From the NCBI RefSeq assembly GCF_910592395.1, contig NC_088318.1, positions 17,672,349 through 17,732,348 on the forward strand: a stretch of DNA of 60,000 nucleotides, given 5' to 3'. A program made the translations under genes and the position numbers. The notes beneath the pieces were generated by a model. That model was not told the DNA's origin. It ran no database searches and saw only the letters and a program-made list of their open reading frames with translations. Shown here piece after piece: positions 1 through 11,191 of the stretch. The DNA is from Lineus longissimus (taxonomy: Eukaryota; Nemertea; Pilidiophora; Heteronemertea; Lineidae). Each line of letters opens with the position of its first letter. The stretch's first letter is position 1.

Positions 1-1079
1 TAAAGTGAGTTGAAATTCATTCTATCACACCAGTAGCATTGGAATGGCAGGTTCCAAGTGATCAAACGTGCATGTAGTTGCAGCATAATATGTTACAAAG
101 GTCCATTCCAGCCAAGGTGTATTGATTGGCCCGACAATCCATGTGATACCCAGCAGAATTGAATATTATCTGTTTAGCGGGGTTTCAACTCCATCATAAA
201 CATTTCACTTCTTCTCGATAAATCACATTCTCATTGGCTCTAGGGGGTCATTAACACAACGCAACAATAGCAACAATCGTATTGATGCTGATGTCCATTA
301 AATATAAATCATGCGGAAAAGATGATAAGAAGAGAGAGTGGCGATTAGGGTAAATAGCTGTTGGTCGTTGGAGGGAACGTGTAGAGGAATACATGTAAGC
401 CTCATTCTGCAACTCTGGCGATAAATTGAAGGCAATGAGTGGGTCGTTGTGTAGAGGAATGTTTCGTACTGGGGAATGTCTTTGCGCCAGATACAGGTAT
501 TCGGATATCGCTGATATAGTTCACGATTTAAAATAAATCCTCTTTAGACTACAGACGGATGGTTCTTCCGACGGGGTGTATTGAGATACTAATACCAGTA
601 CAGCGTATAGTTTATTCTAAGGGAAACTGCTGTCAGCGTAATGAAATAGCTATGCCATTGGCATTCTGACACAGTCAATGAGATACCCGAACACTACTAA
701 ATGTTGACCGTTCCCGTCATCAATGATACCACCATTGATCGTCACTTAACTTGCTTGGAATAAGATTGATCCGGTTCATAGATCAAGGATCTCGACGGCG
801 ACATGAACCGAATACTTGAACTACATGTATTCAAGAATAATTGTCTCGGCTCATCTTCTGTGAGCTTCTCGGGTTGATTTTGCACTTAGGATCAGAATGA
901 TACCACACATTCAAAGTTATACTAATACATATACGCATGTACTTACTTTAGATAAAACTCACCAATACTTGCTTTAAAGAATACTCAGCAATAATAACTT
1001 AAAGGAATACTTAGCAATACCTGTTTTGAAGGATACTCGGCATTACTTTAATACTCAAAGCATACGTAGCAATACTTAC
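1..1079. other. Left edge, M13 gene intron or flank
   Basis: No exon could be joined in phase to M13 exon 6. Positions 937-1096 hold a degenerate tandem repeat, described separately. The rest is AT-rich single-copy-looking DNA with two TACATGTA palindromes (390, 822). Confidence 0.5.
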
Positions 1080-1096
1080 TTTAAAGAATATTTAGC
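937..1096. repeat. Degenerate ~26-bp tandem repeat
   Basis: About five to six imperfect copies of a unit resembling AATACTTACTTTAAAGAATA followed by YTYAGC. The most regular copies start near 974, 1000, 1016 and 1070. Units vary by several substitutions and small indels, so the array is old. It overlaps the alternative splice donor of the sixth M13 exon. Confidence 0.7.
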
Positions 1097-1146
1097 AGTT
1101 AAGTGGAACCATTGGTTAAGAATGGAAATATCATAGGGTGTCGTAC

Positions 1147-1204
1147 TGAAATTAGTCCATCGGTTTATGTCGAAGGCGCTTTTTAGAGGCTCCCACCAGT
1201 CGAC
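1147..1204 (-). CDS. M13 metallopeptidase, exon 6 (3' end uncertain)
   Basis: The acceptor is ATTATCTTTCAG, phase 0. The product starts VDWWEPLKSAFDINRWTNF, which fits the conserved M13 'iDW..yL...f' motif and follows exon 5 directly. Two donors are possible. TTTCA|GTACGA at 1147 (phase 1) gives a family-like length. TTAAA|GTAAGT at 1080 (phase 2) is the better consensus but lies inside a tandem repeat. No compatible next exon was found between 1 and 1079, so the gene probably continues beyond the left edge or across a long intron. Confidence 0.68.
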
Positions 1205-1466
1205 CTGAAAGATAATAGCAATGAATCCACATGGATGACGGCAAGGCAGCTGCCCTCGTTTTCAGCTTTTATAAAACTTTTAACGATTTTTCGACCAATA
1301 CGAATATGTACCCCTGAGTGGTATTTTCAGCAAAATAAAAACCTCTCAAAGGATTTTCATTTTCTATGTTAACTTTTAAATGATTTTTTCGGCCAACAAA
1401 AGATGCCCCATGAGAGGTTTCTCTATAGGTTTTTGAGATTCTGAACAAAAACGAATCATACTTTAC

Positions 1467-1532
1467 CTGTTGTGGAAGTAGACGAAACAGTTCTACAATG
1501 CCATATGTTGTTACATTGGTAGAGCCTGTTCC
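1467..1532 (-). CDS. M13 metallopeptidase, exon 5 (short)
   Basis: A 66-nt exon between acceptor TGTTTTCAG and donor CAACAG|GTAAAG, 22 codons, phase 0 at both ends. It translates as GTGSTNVTTYGIVELFRLLP plus QQ. This fits the M13 segment 'YN.mTl.eLq.l.P' that sits between the FE helix and the 'iDW' motif. Similarity alone would be weak. The support comes from both strong splice sites, the phase, and the position between exons 4 and 6. Confidence 0.62.
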
Positions 1533-2745
1533 CTGAAAACACATCGGGAATTACAGAAAGTTATCTTACAGATACCGTGCAACATTTTCGGTGGCACCTT
1601 TTCGGGAGACTACTACATGTACTATTATTCTCGTCATCGTTGTGGATAAACAATCACGTCAACTCTCCGATTTTTCTCCAATACAGACTGAGTGGACGAT
1701 AATCTTGTTTTGTTGATTGCATTGAGACATTGGTTCACCGGATGCCAGGATAAATCACAAATTAATAGCCTTGTTATACGATAACGTGATTGATTGATGC
1801 CAGAGTGATTGTGTTATTCGGTTGGATGGTTGGTCCGATGGGAAATTGACAGGACTTCAGGAACCAAAAGTCGTTCTCATCCGGGAAGCAGGAGTGGCAT
1901 GAAGAAGGAGGGGGAGGAGAGGTAGAAGAAGATCTAATTACCAACAGCAATCCCTTCCATCTTATCAGACGAAAGCATTGAAATATAGCCTGACCCCTAG
2001 TATATTCTTAAAGCATGTTTTGGGTGTGGGTGTGGGGTGAAAACGGGGTAAGAGTGATCAAGGCTTTCCGCATCCGACAATGTCCACGTCCAAGTCAGAA
2101 TAATTCTAAGGCGATGCAATGATAAAGGTTTCTGGGGTTACGATGTAAACAAAGCACTTGATGTGCCAGGAAGTGTATAAACTAACATCTACTTGTGAAG
2201 CAAACGATAGAAACTAGTTCTTGCCACTCAGTGCCCAGGTTATGCTGTAAGAAATAGCTCCACCGGATAAAGGGGCCTTATTAGTAACCGACTACTCTAA
2301 CAAAATAGTCCAAGCCGATACATTTCCCCAACATTTAACTGCTTCCACTTGTATATGTACTTCTTACACTTCTAACAAAGGAGTTCCTTATCCAGATCAC
2401 AAAGGATTGCCAAAGTATTCCATTAGGAAATTATCTGGACGGCCATCCCACTTATTTCCTTTGCAATCCAGCTTAGTTTCATGACTGCTGATCTGGGCAC
2501 TATCAAGAACTTATTACAGATACATGTAAACGTATTTGTAATGTACTCTTGATATTGAGTATATCGGGTGAGCCATAACTTTGTTCTCTTATTTTAATCG
2601 CCAAGTTGATGAGACGTCGCATTGCAACTCCTACCAATGGGCTACCAACCTAGGGCGATTTGAATGAACTGGTGCCCCCACTGCAGGCTGCAACATACAT
2701 TACATGTCTATTTGGTCAAGAAACGGTTATCAAAGATTCCGTTAC
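1533..2745 (-). other. M13 intron (exons 4 to 5)
   Basis: An intron of about 1.2 kb bounded by GTAACG and TTTTCAG. It contains one TACATGTA at 1614 and another at 2521. I see no further coding segment or repeat structure. Confidence 0.6.
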
Positions 2746-2919
2746 CTTTGCAGTACACATATCAAGACAGAGACTTCCAATCCCCTTGACAAGTGCCTCA
2801 AAGTCCGCCGCGCCTTGCATGCCTAAGAAGTTTGTGATGGACGCCATGAATGGTTTCAGGTTGTTAATGTGCTCCTCTGGGTGCTTGAAGTAGCAACAGA
2901 CTTGAGGGTGTCGTTTTAT
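2746..2919 (-). CDS. M13 metallopeptidase, exon 4
   Basis: The exon runs from acceptor TTCTCTTCCAG to donor GCAAAG|GTAACG. It holds 58 whole codons, phase 0 at both ends, so it joins exon 3 in frame. The product contains HINNLKPFMASITNFLGM followed by FEALVKGIGSL. This is the pattern of the M13 helix pair 'Y..yM...a.LLG ... FE..La'. A short segment that many M13 proteins carry here (a Gly/Leu/Pro turn, often LP.R.YY) is not evident; it may be divergent, or encoded by a small exon I missed between 2920 and 4482. Confidence 0.72.
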
Positions 2920-4482
2920 CTGGAAGAGAAGGATGGGAGATCACTTAATTCGCCTCTTTTATGTCCTGTAGTAGAATGGCTGGGATAGTATCGTATCGAT
3001 ATAGCTCTCCGTGATTTAGAGGGAGAACTCGGGTGTAGGATTTAGGTGACCATGAGGAAAACGCACCGCCTCCATGTGCCTCCTCATGCAGCAACACACT
3101 AAATACTGATCACTAATAACGATTTCCGCAAGTGTTGTAAGGTGGTTTTGGACATGTCTAGGAAATTCTACAGTTACATTCAGTTTTGGTGAGATCTTCG
3201 TTGCAGTCTGAAATCAGTGTGTACTTGAGTTTGTAAAGTTCGGGTTCAGGGGTTTTCAAGATAAAAATGACATTGATATTAATGATTCTTTTTGGTTCGA
3301 TTCCCTGCTCCTTAACCGATATCTAAGGACGCAGCGCATGAACAGCATTTGAAGGAGCACTTTCTTCGGTCTTTCTGCTTTTACTCGAAATCTCATCTCA
3401 GCGGCAACCATCACCACAAGGAAACCTCAAGTTGATTTGTTAAGTACAATCCCTACCGATATTTGGTGCAATGGCATATCGGTCTCGTGTTCTGCCAATA
3501 AAAACTGCTTTGCTTCCATGACAGGATTGCTTCAAGTGTCAGGTCCGGGTTCACTTTGCTGAAACCACTCCTGATGGTTCTAGCATGTTGAAAGTGGCAG
3601 TGTGTAGAATATAGTTCATCCTATGACGGAGGCTGTTTATTTTTTGTTATGTGCATGACATTGGTTCTACATCTTCTCAAAAAACAAGGCGGGGAGAGGG
3701 GTTGTAAAATGAATATTTGGTTATATCAAAATGTCTTAAGTCCGAAGAAACCTAACATTATTTCGCCAAAATCTGACAAAGTATTATCAATAACAGTGAA
3801 ATACTGGAAAATCTACTCATGAGATGGAAAGCTGCTAGTTTTTAGTAAATTTCTCTTTCTTGGTGCTTGTGCTGGCTGATTGACGGTGACATTTCCTTCC
3901 AGTCGTCTCCTGATTAAAGTCCACCGTGTTACTTCGTGCGGTCGTAATCCAGCGATTCTACATCACCCCATAAACAACCATTCGCCTGGCACACCATGCG
4001 TTAACTTCTCTGTGGTCTGTGTCAACCTTTTTAATTGCTCATTCCCTTCATCAAAGATAAGCTTTTGCTCTGGAAATAACACTGGCGTGTTTCACCATCA
4101 TGTTACTCTCGCTTGCCTCGATGTTTGTTCTCGCCCAAGGTCATGGTCAGATACAGAAATACCACGTCGATGTTATGACAAGATCTGCCCAGGGTCATTG
4201 CTTTTGCGGACATGGAAGCATTTGCAAGCGGTCAATTATCGCCTTGTCACGCAGGTAACGATATTGCTTTGGAAAAAAATATTCCTCGAACCGTATGGTA
4301 AGAGTGCATGTAACTGGTTTTGGAATCGTAATTGCTCTTTTTGGATCTGATACGATGTGATAACTTAAGATCACATGGTGTGAATCGCATTATGCCACTG
4401 ACCAAGAACACTTGCTTGCATGATATTTTAAAACAATATTGGATTCTGACAACTTATCAGAACGGTCTTCGATTTTACTCAC
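2920..4482 (-). other. M13 intron (exons 3 to 4)
   Basis: An intron of about 1.6 kb. It holds an exon-like segment on the opposite strand at 4100-4254 (separate entry). A long plus-strand open frame at 3880-4350 is in a different reading frame from that segment and has no recognisable content. Confidence 0.55.
4100..4254 (+). CDS. Candidate secreted-protein first exon nested in M13 intron
   Basis: The ATG at 4100 opens a frame reading MLLSLASMFVLAQG, a textbook signal peptide with a likely cleavage after LAQG or nearby. After it comes a short Cys-containing stretch with HCFCGHGSIC. The frame stays open to CGCAG|GTAACG, a fair donor with the last exon base at 4254, phase 2. It lies on the strand opposite the M13 gene and inside its intron. 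I found no matching downstream exon and do not recognise the protein. A chance hydrophobic frame is quite possible. Confidence 0.22.
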
Positions 4483-4613
4483 ATCTACAGATAACTTTCC
4501 ATTGGCGTCAGTGCGGAGGTTGAGCTCGACAAATGCGTCTGATGCCAGTGTAATCTGGGAGGAGGTGATGGCGGAGGTCAGGTTGAAGGTTAGGGGCACC
4601 CATTCGGTAAGAC
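4483..4613 (-). CDS. M13 metallopeptidase, exon 3
   Basis: The acceptor is TCCTTCCAG; GT from this exon completes a serine codon begun in exon 2, so phase agrees. The product begins LTEWVPLTFNLTSAIT and continues to VELNLRTDANGKLSVD. This fits the M13 segment following 'GGW', where an aromatic-rich helix leads into a beta strand with the pattern F-x-v-x-v-x-x-D-x-x-N. The likely donor is GAT|GTGAGT, phase 0, with the last exon base at 4483. Similarity is weaker than in exons 1-2; the call rests mainly on splice phase and position. Confidence 0.75.
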
Positions 4614-4863
4614 CTGGAAGGAGCGAATGCCAATATTGAGGGAGATGTGGATCGAGTATGATAAAGACTGTTACGCTCATAGTCCCCATCTTTAACCTGA
4701 CTGTATACCTATCGATTACACGAAAATCCGCTACGAAATTGTGAAGTCGTTTAAAAGGAAATCATCTCCGGATGATATACACCATAGCTGTGCTGGAATA
4801 ATCATGAATCTGAGAAGCATCTTATCAGCACTTTTAGTAGGAATTTGGTCTTTGGTGACTTAC

Positions 4864-5063
4864 TGAAATGGGTAAGGTTTCTTTCCCAGCCTCCTATCTG
4901 GTGTATGAGTCTTCTCAGCACCAATGCATCTTGTTTTGGTGGTGAATACTCCATACATGACTTGTAGTAGGCCTTGAGCTTCCTTTCAGCAGAGTGTGTG
5001 TAGTTCCGTTTCACGGGCTGTTCCAGCACTCTCCTGGCTTGTTCCTTCTTGTCATAATACAAC
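4864..5063 (-). CDS. M13 metallopeptidase, exon 2
   Basis: Continues the M13 ectodomain. The acceptor is TCTATGTCTAG and the first base G completes the split lysine codon from exon 1. The translation has the family pattern: a leucine-rich stretch (RRVLEQP), then the YYKSCME cysteine motif and an LIHQIGGW motif, matching the conserved 'YxSCM ... lGGW' region of M13 proteins. The donor is TTTCA|GTAAGT with the last exon base at 4864, phase 1. Length is 200 nt. The intron to exon 1 is about 2.3 kb, and the intron to exon 3 is 250 bp. Confidence 0.85.
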
Positions 5064-7360
5064 CTAGACATAGAAGTATGAAAATAGTAAAATACGATTG
5101 CAAACGTATCTTTTAACTTCTCTTCTTGGCAACGACTCGTCGTGCAGTATCATAATATGTTGGGTTAAACCAGAAGGGAAGCCGCTGGCAACCAATAAGT
5201 TGACTTCAGGGACCCGGTTAATCTCGTTGATGACTTTGTGATGCAGCTTAAGAGCAAGAGCGGTAAAGATGCGCGCTCACGATCATCGATGAGCGGAAAA
5301 CAGCAATCAAGTCATTAATCAAATTACGTACAGTAAGAAAGAACTCAAACGACAATGCTTCTCACCAGGAAAGTGCTGGGTTAACAAAAATGTCGCAGTG
5401 GATCTCTGTGAGGCATCGTTTGTTGAAATATCTTGGTGGATTAAGTACGAAGGAAATCTAATGGCAATGAATTACTTGACTTGTATTGGGAAACATGCTT
5501 CTGTTAATGATGTAGCTAGGGCTGGTGGTGATGGAAGCGACAGCCAATTTGAGCAGAGGTTTTACCGATCGGGTTCCAGGCCTTCATAACATCCCGATTT
5601 CGCGATGTGACCGAGAGGCTTAAAAGCCCTTACAGATGTCTAGCGACGTTCACCCTGGTTCGTTAAATCGTCTACCCTTTCCCATACCGTGAATTGCACG
5701 ACGTATTAAACCAGAGAATGATGTGGATTTGAAGCCCACTTACAGCTGATTGGATTGAAATGGAAAACCGGTTGACAGGCGACGACGAATTCGAGTAGGT
5801 GTCGAATGTCACTGTCGGTGAAACCTGAGACCAACTGTCATCGATTCATCAAACTCGAACTCTTGACAAAATAATCCACGTTAATGAATATTTCATTAAA
5901 GGAATTGTCGCCAGATTTTGTTCAACGGCATGTGCATGCAATCGTTTCATTAGAATCTTTCGCTGACAATTGTCGCGCAGTCGTTGACATGAACAATTTG
6001 ATTTCCCAAACCGTGGCCTTGTACCAATTTAATGGAGTGGGGTGGGGTTAGGGTGCTCAATTTGCAGCCAACAATCGAATCACTTTTAGTTGCACCAAGT
6101 GATGTATTGGTAGCTCGTCAAGCTAGGATCCTCGACCGGCGAGTTGTCGATCACCAATTCGGTTGACCGTCCCCCCGTCCCCCCACCAAATACAAGGAAA
6201 TCCTCCCTGATTGAACTACGACATGGAGAAATGACTGTGTAGCTAGAGAAGTTTGGAGTTTCACGAAAATAGCTCGATTATGTCACCTGAAGCAAAGAAG
6301 TTATAGAACGAACTTCCTTGCCTGAAGTCGCCATTAACAAGTACTGCACAAGCAATCACCGTAATGGAATCAAGGGTTTCTTCCATGGCTCGCTTCGAGC
6401 AGAAACAATACTATTACACTGTCATAACAGTAATCAGGTGATTGGAGCTGAAGTCAGGAATCCGTCCTAAGAGCTTGATGCAATAGTGAAGATGGGAGCA
6501 CACAGATAGGTAACTCTCTACGATAGAATGTTGCAGGGGGCGTTTAAATCCGTTATAAGTAGAGAATCAAACTTAGGGGAGAGGGAACGTCTTTGGGTAT
6601 TAGCTCGGCAACGATCTGCTTTAAAAAGCACCTTTTCAAGTCGTACTAAGGAGAATGGTGCCCAGCTCATGCGGACACAATCAAAAGCATTATCGAAAGC
6701 CATATTCAATGAATGTCATGTCGAAAGAGAGACTTCCAACCTCATTTCGGATTGACTGCCGACAGTGATAACATCCGCAAGCTGTATATATGTCATTTAC
6801 GTATGAATACCTTCAAATATATTCCATGATGGCTGATTCCATTGGGAGACAACACTCCGCAGAATCAATGACCTTCCGCCCATTTTCATTCCTTGAATAT
6901 TGATGGCCACCTTTGTTGGGAACTCATGTGTACTGTCAGATACCATCACTGTTCTCTCGCCATAATATCGTATACACTGAAACTTCAATGATGAGACATA
7001 CCTTTCACGCGATATACTGTACCGACTGTACCGACGCCATTTAGTCGATTGAGCGGAAAATAGTGTCGACACCGCTGAAGCTGAAGCTGAAACTGAAGCT
7101 TTTGTTGTGCATCCGCACAGCGTAACTGTTGGACGAGTTTTCTCTAATGACTACCACACACATCCACAAGGGTTCCCCCACAGGCAGATCGGCTCCTGAA
7201 AGGCCACGCATCAGTGCAGTGAAACTGTCGTAAATTTTCGCGCCCCTTACTTTTTGTGATTACTGAATAAAATGCAAACAAGAAACGCCTGCAAACGTTC
7301 GGCGATTGAACAAAAAACAGCCAGTTTCTTCTAATGCAACATGATAACGAAACTACTTAC
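5064..7360 (-). other. M13 intron 1
   Basis: A 2.3-kb intron between the signal-anchor exon and exon 2. It includes the exon-like segment 6811-6976 (separate entry), a short 6-bp GAAGCT/GAAACT-type repeat near 7077-7101, and C-rich tracts near 6169-6186. Nothing else was recognised. Confidence 0.6.
6811..6976 (-). CDS. Unassigned exon-like segment in M13 intron 1
   Basis: Acceptor GAAGTTTCAG and donor TTTGAAG|GTATTC bound 166 nt that are open only in phase 0. Codon choice is RNY-rich. The 55-residue product includes GERTVMVSDSTHEFPTKVAI, then NIQGMKMGGRSLILRSVV and WNQPSWNIFEG. It cannot be an M13 exon: inserting it after exon 1 (phase 2) gives an early stop. The alternation of a short beta strand, 'G' turns and a closing F-(D/E)-G loosely recalls ILEI/FAM3-type domains, but that is a guess from pattern, not an identification. 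It may belong to another gene or be a false exon. Confidence 0.3.
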
Positions 7361-7635
7361 TTGTTATAGGGTATCCAATGGACCCACCCATATGGCGCTG
7401 GGTTAGCCCTCAGCCAATTCCCGCACGCAAACTGATAGAAATCCTCGCAAGGTTTAGCACTAGGATCCAGGCTTTCCAGTATAATGGCAGCATCCTTTAG
7501 ACAACGCGGAGTCAGGCACAACCTTGGCTTAGACCTCTGTTCATGCATGAAGATACCCAACATAATAACACAGAGAATTCCAAGGCAGAGTCCGAATGCG
7601 ACAAGAAACACTATGACTCTTCCAGCAGTCTTCAT
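7361..7635 (-). CDS. M13 metallopeptidase (neprilysin/ECE-like), exon 1
   Basis: First coding exon of a membrane zinc metallopeptidase of family M13; such enzymes trim peptides at the cell surface. The protein starts with a short cytoplasmic stretch, then a hydrophobic signal-anchor at about residues 7-30 (type II topology). After it come the family's hallmark cysteines: CLTPRC, then PCEDFYQFACGNW at about residues 63-75. ATG at 7635 is the natural start just before the anchor. The exon ends AA|GTAAGT (donor G at 7360), phase 2. It joins in frame to exon 2 at 5063. The six exons found give about 300 residues, whereas M13 enzymes are usually 650-800. The catalytic HExxH region is therefore not in this window. 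Which M13 subfamily it belongs to cannot be told from this part. Confidence 0.88.
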
Positions 7636-8637
7636 GACGAGAGATGTCCAGTGTCACGTGTGAAACTCGTTGAATGAAAGCCTTTTTTGAAACCATAGAC
7701 CTCTTACATGTAACAATTGCGCTTCAAAGCAGTGAGGATATCTATAGAATCATCATTTATTTTGTCATCAGCGCGACGATGAAGTAGTAAAGCGGAATGA
7801 AGTATCACGTCCACCCCCAACTGTACATTAATTCTAATTACTCCATAATCGTTTTAGCAGTGGAATTGTTTCCTTGCGGATAGACGCTAATCTCGATGAT
7901 GTAGTGGGCTTTCTGCGAACTCGACGAATAATAACAAATGCATCACGTATGTACATGTAGGAAGAAGATCAAAATATGATTTTCTGTTGTCGCAAGTTGT
8001 TAGTTAGATCATAGTGTCTCGTCATGCAGGTCAAGTGTATCTTGATCACGCTCATCAGAATGTCACTGCCAAACAGAACAGAACTATCCGAATGGTGTAA
8101 CCCAGCCGCCAGGTAGTCGGCGTCTTGTCACGTGTGTGTCACCAGCATCTGCAATCCCTACGAATTAATCCCGGAGAATGTGTACGCAATTGATCAGTTG
8201 TTTTTTTGAAAGCGCTCTTCGTGTGGGTTTCTCATAGCATACCAATGTTGTGCTTTCATCGCAGCAATATAAAACTTCCTCAGATTTTATGAGCATTATG
8301 AAGAGCAGTCCGGTGATGTGCGCTTGCGTCTCCAAGATCAATGTTCATGAGATAGGAATTGCCAACATTCCACTCATCGACGAACTCCCATGCAAACGAT
8401 GAAGAGGAGATATTGGTGCTGAACGCTGAGGAAATGCCGTCGCATGTGATGTTGTGACAGTTTTGCTTCGATAATTTCCGTCGTTATAGCATGATGATGA
8501 GCAATGATACCGCAGGTGAGGGCAGGGATTAATTCTGCCTGTCATGATGTTAAATTGAAGAGAACTCCTTTGAAAGTCGACATGCTCTCAAATGACGATG
8601 TGTGCTGAATGACATGAAACGAAAGCCGTCTTATAAA

Positions 8638-8795
8638 GCAGCTTCGTTCCTAAGAAGAAGACCGATTGCTTCTTTAGAAGAATTCGGGTGGCTCCTTTAG
8701 AAGAGAGCGGGTTGCTTTCTTTGGGAGAAAGCGGGATGCCCCTTTAGAAGAAAGCGAATAACTTCTTCAGGAGAAGGCGGGTTGCTTCTATAAGT
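8638..8795. repeat. Degenerate 24-bp minisatellite, block 1
   Basis: About seven imperfect copies of a roughly 24-bp unit close to GGGTTGCTTCTTTAGAAGAA plus AGC. The centre of each unit is an imperfect palindrome (CTTCTTTAGAAG). The same unit recurs in block 2 some 260 bp further on. Confidence 0.75.
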
Positions 8796-9058
8796 TGAAT
8801 AGTTTATAAAAACTAATAACCGTGAGGATTAACCTTTCCAACATAATCCTTTTACAACTGCGTCTGGTAGAATAAAAGCAAAGTGTTAACCTTAGAACAA
8901 GGCAATTGTCGACTCAGTCGTCATGACAACAACATCTGTCATTAGATTAAAAAGACCTGCGGTCAAGTAATTGACTTCTCAAAGGTCTACGCAGACAATG
9001 GTAATCAAATATGAAATATATTTCATTGAGGAGCCAGCCTTATTGCTATCAGGGATAG

Positions 9059-9293
9059 GTCTCTGAGGAAGCAGAATTGTTTCCTAAGGAAAAAGCAGTT
9101 TGTTTCTTCAGGACAATAAGTTGTCTCGGAAAAGGTATGGCTTCCTCCTGAGAAGCGCAGTCTGATTCTTTAGACGGAAAATCAGGTATCATCTCCAGGA
9201 ATAGCAAACTGCTTCCCTAGGAAGATGCAAATTACATCACCAGGGAAAAGGAATTGCTTCCTAATGAGTGGCGTATTTCTTTTTCGGGAAGCC
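9059..9293. repeat. Degenerate 24-bp minisatellite, block 2
   Basis: About nine diverged copies of the same type of unit as block 1, here closer to GCAGATTGCTTCCTNAGGAA plus AA. Phase is kept over most of the block, with a few shortened units. The palindromic centre (TTCCCTAGGAA in one copy) persists although the rest has diverged. Confidence 0.7.
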
Positions 9294-11191
9294 ATACGCG
9301 CTTTTTCAAAAGCGTTGGTAGTTTCCTCAGCATATGAAGGTCGAATGTTCGAGTCTTTCCGATGCGGCCGGTTGGTTAGCCGCCAGCTAGTTGAATGTAG
9401 GGTACAGACTGTCTTCCTGCCAGGCACTTGGCATGAGAGATAGGAATTTGGTAGTAAGGAGTGTCTCATAAGCCAGAGCTTTAGGGGCGACATTATAATG
9501 AGCAAACATTATGCTCTTGTGCAAGGGCGATCGCAAAATTCAGATGCCGAGAGATTCCTTCAGGTTGTAACCAGTTTATCATAGATGGAGATGATATCGC
9601 TTCGCTGATCAATGATGAAAGTAGGCAAGGAACGGGTTCGCTTCAAGCGGGCAACGCTTTTCTGCAGGTTGCACGCTTTTCTTCGAATAATGTTTGTGGA
9701 CTGGCAAAACTTCAAGGAATCTCGGTTTTACGAAGCAGAGGGGATCCTACATGTAAGACCGACGTTCGTTTTAAGGCAGTTTTGATATGTATACGATATT
9801 GCATGATGGTAACTCTATTTTGGTCACAACAGGCCCATTATTTATCGAAGTACGTGGAGTGGCATGCCCCCCCCCCCGCACCAATATACTAGGTGACGGA
9901 GCCCATCCAGCATCGACCCTACAGGCATTGTACGCCTCTGCCCTACTTATTCACGTAGAAAGACAACGATAGGTAAGAGTTGCTGATTTTCTACGCCAAA
10001 ACTTACAATTATTCCGTTCGTGTATAGGAACCAGTAATATGAATACCGAGGAAGACAAGCTATTCCGAGTTCTTCACCGAAACACGATATGAAATGTAGC
10101 GTCTTGTCATGAAATTGATATATGTAAGTAAACCTGGCGACTCCGAAATAATATTGACTTTAAAAACGATATGTTTGTTTAACGATCTGTTGTTTGCTTT
10201 CGCCAGAAATCCACCTCGATATATCTATCCGTGAAGGTTTTCTGCTGAGATTCACTTCCGTATACTTAATTAGAGTCTTTGCTTGAGAGCAAAACGTGTT
10301 CTCTATTCATGTAACTCAAAGAAACTAAAAAAAATTAAAATCCGATCAGCATATTTTCGAACGTCTTTCCTTGGTTTAATCATATTAATCGATATGCATG
10401 AAGCTCCACAGAAAAGATTATGCCAATCGATTGAGTAGGAACATTGACCCTGTCAAACAGCTTTCATGGCGATCGACACGCCTTGAACCGGCAAGGGCAA
10501 GGAAACGTATTGGTGTATGTTTTGCGCTAACCAGCCATAAATTGGCGTCATATTCATAACCTTGTCTGTCTGCCATCATGTAACAAACGATTATTTTTTA
10601 GAGGAAGTACACGTACTCGGAAACAAGTGCCAGCAAGTCCCCGGGGTAAGTGGCCCAATTGATCCATTTCTCTCGGCTGCTGGGGCAAACCTGTGGGAAC
10701 TATTTCAGCGCGAGTTCAGCTTCTGCTTGACAGACGGCAGCGCTTGCACATTGTTCTGGCTGATGCGAAGGAAATTACAATCACGGCCAAAAGTGCTGTT
10801 GTATAAAGTAACAGGTTTTTCGACATTTTTCGACAATTACTCTTCCTTAATTCTTTCTCACAGGTTCATGAGCTGCAACAAGAGGACTCTCTTTAAATGA
10901 GCGTAGTCTGAAGACGATTTTAAACGTTGATGGTCAAGATGACAATCATTGTGGGTCTTAATCTGTTTATGATCAAACTGTCGTATGGAATATACTTCGC
11001 CTGATGTCGATTTGTTTCACGTGTTCTTCTCGTTTCTAAACGAGTTTGTTTTGCAGCATGGTGCACTGTGCTTAGCACTAATTAACTGTCATTAATAAAC
11101 ATGTGCGAACGATTGAGAACGCTGCACAAAACACTAATATCATGATTGTGAAAGCTACATTTAACCCTCGAGGTTGAAGCTCGAAGCTTAA

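Noticed and set aside
540-640. Minus-strand segment with VLVLVSQY resembling the next M13 motif
   Set aside because: Its acceptor phase gives a stop with either possible end of exon 6.
3294-3304. GGTTCGATTCC, a perfect-looking tRNA B box
   Set aside because: No A box or cloverleaf arms upstream.
3880-4350. Second-longest forward ORF (156 residues)
   Set aside because: It overlaps an M13 intron on the opposite strand, has no domain and poor codon pattern; a different frame inside it (4100-4254) looks more like coding.
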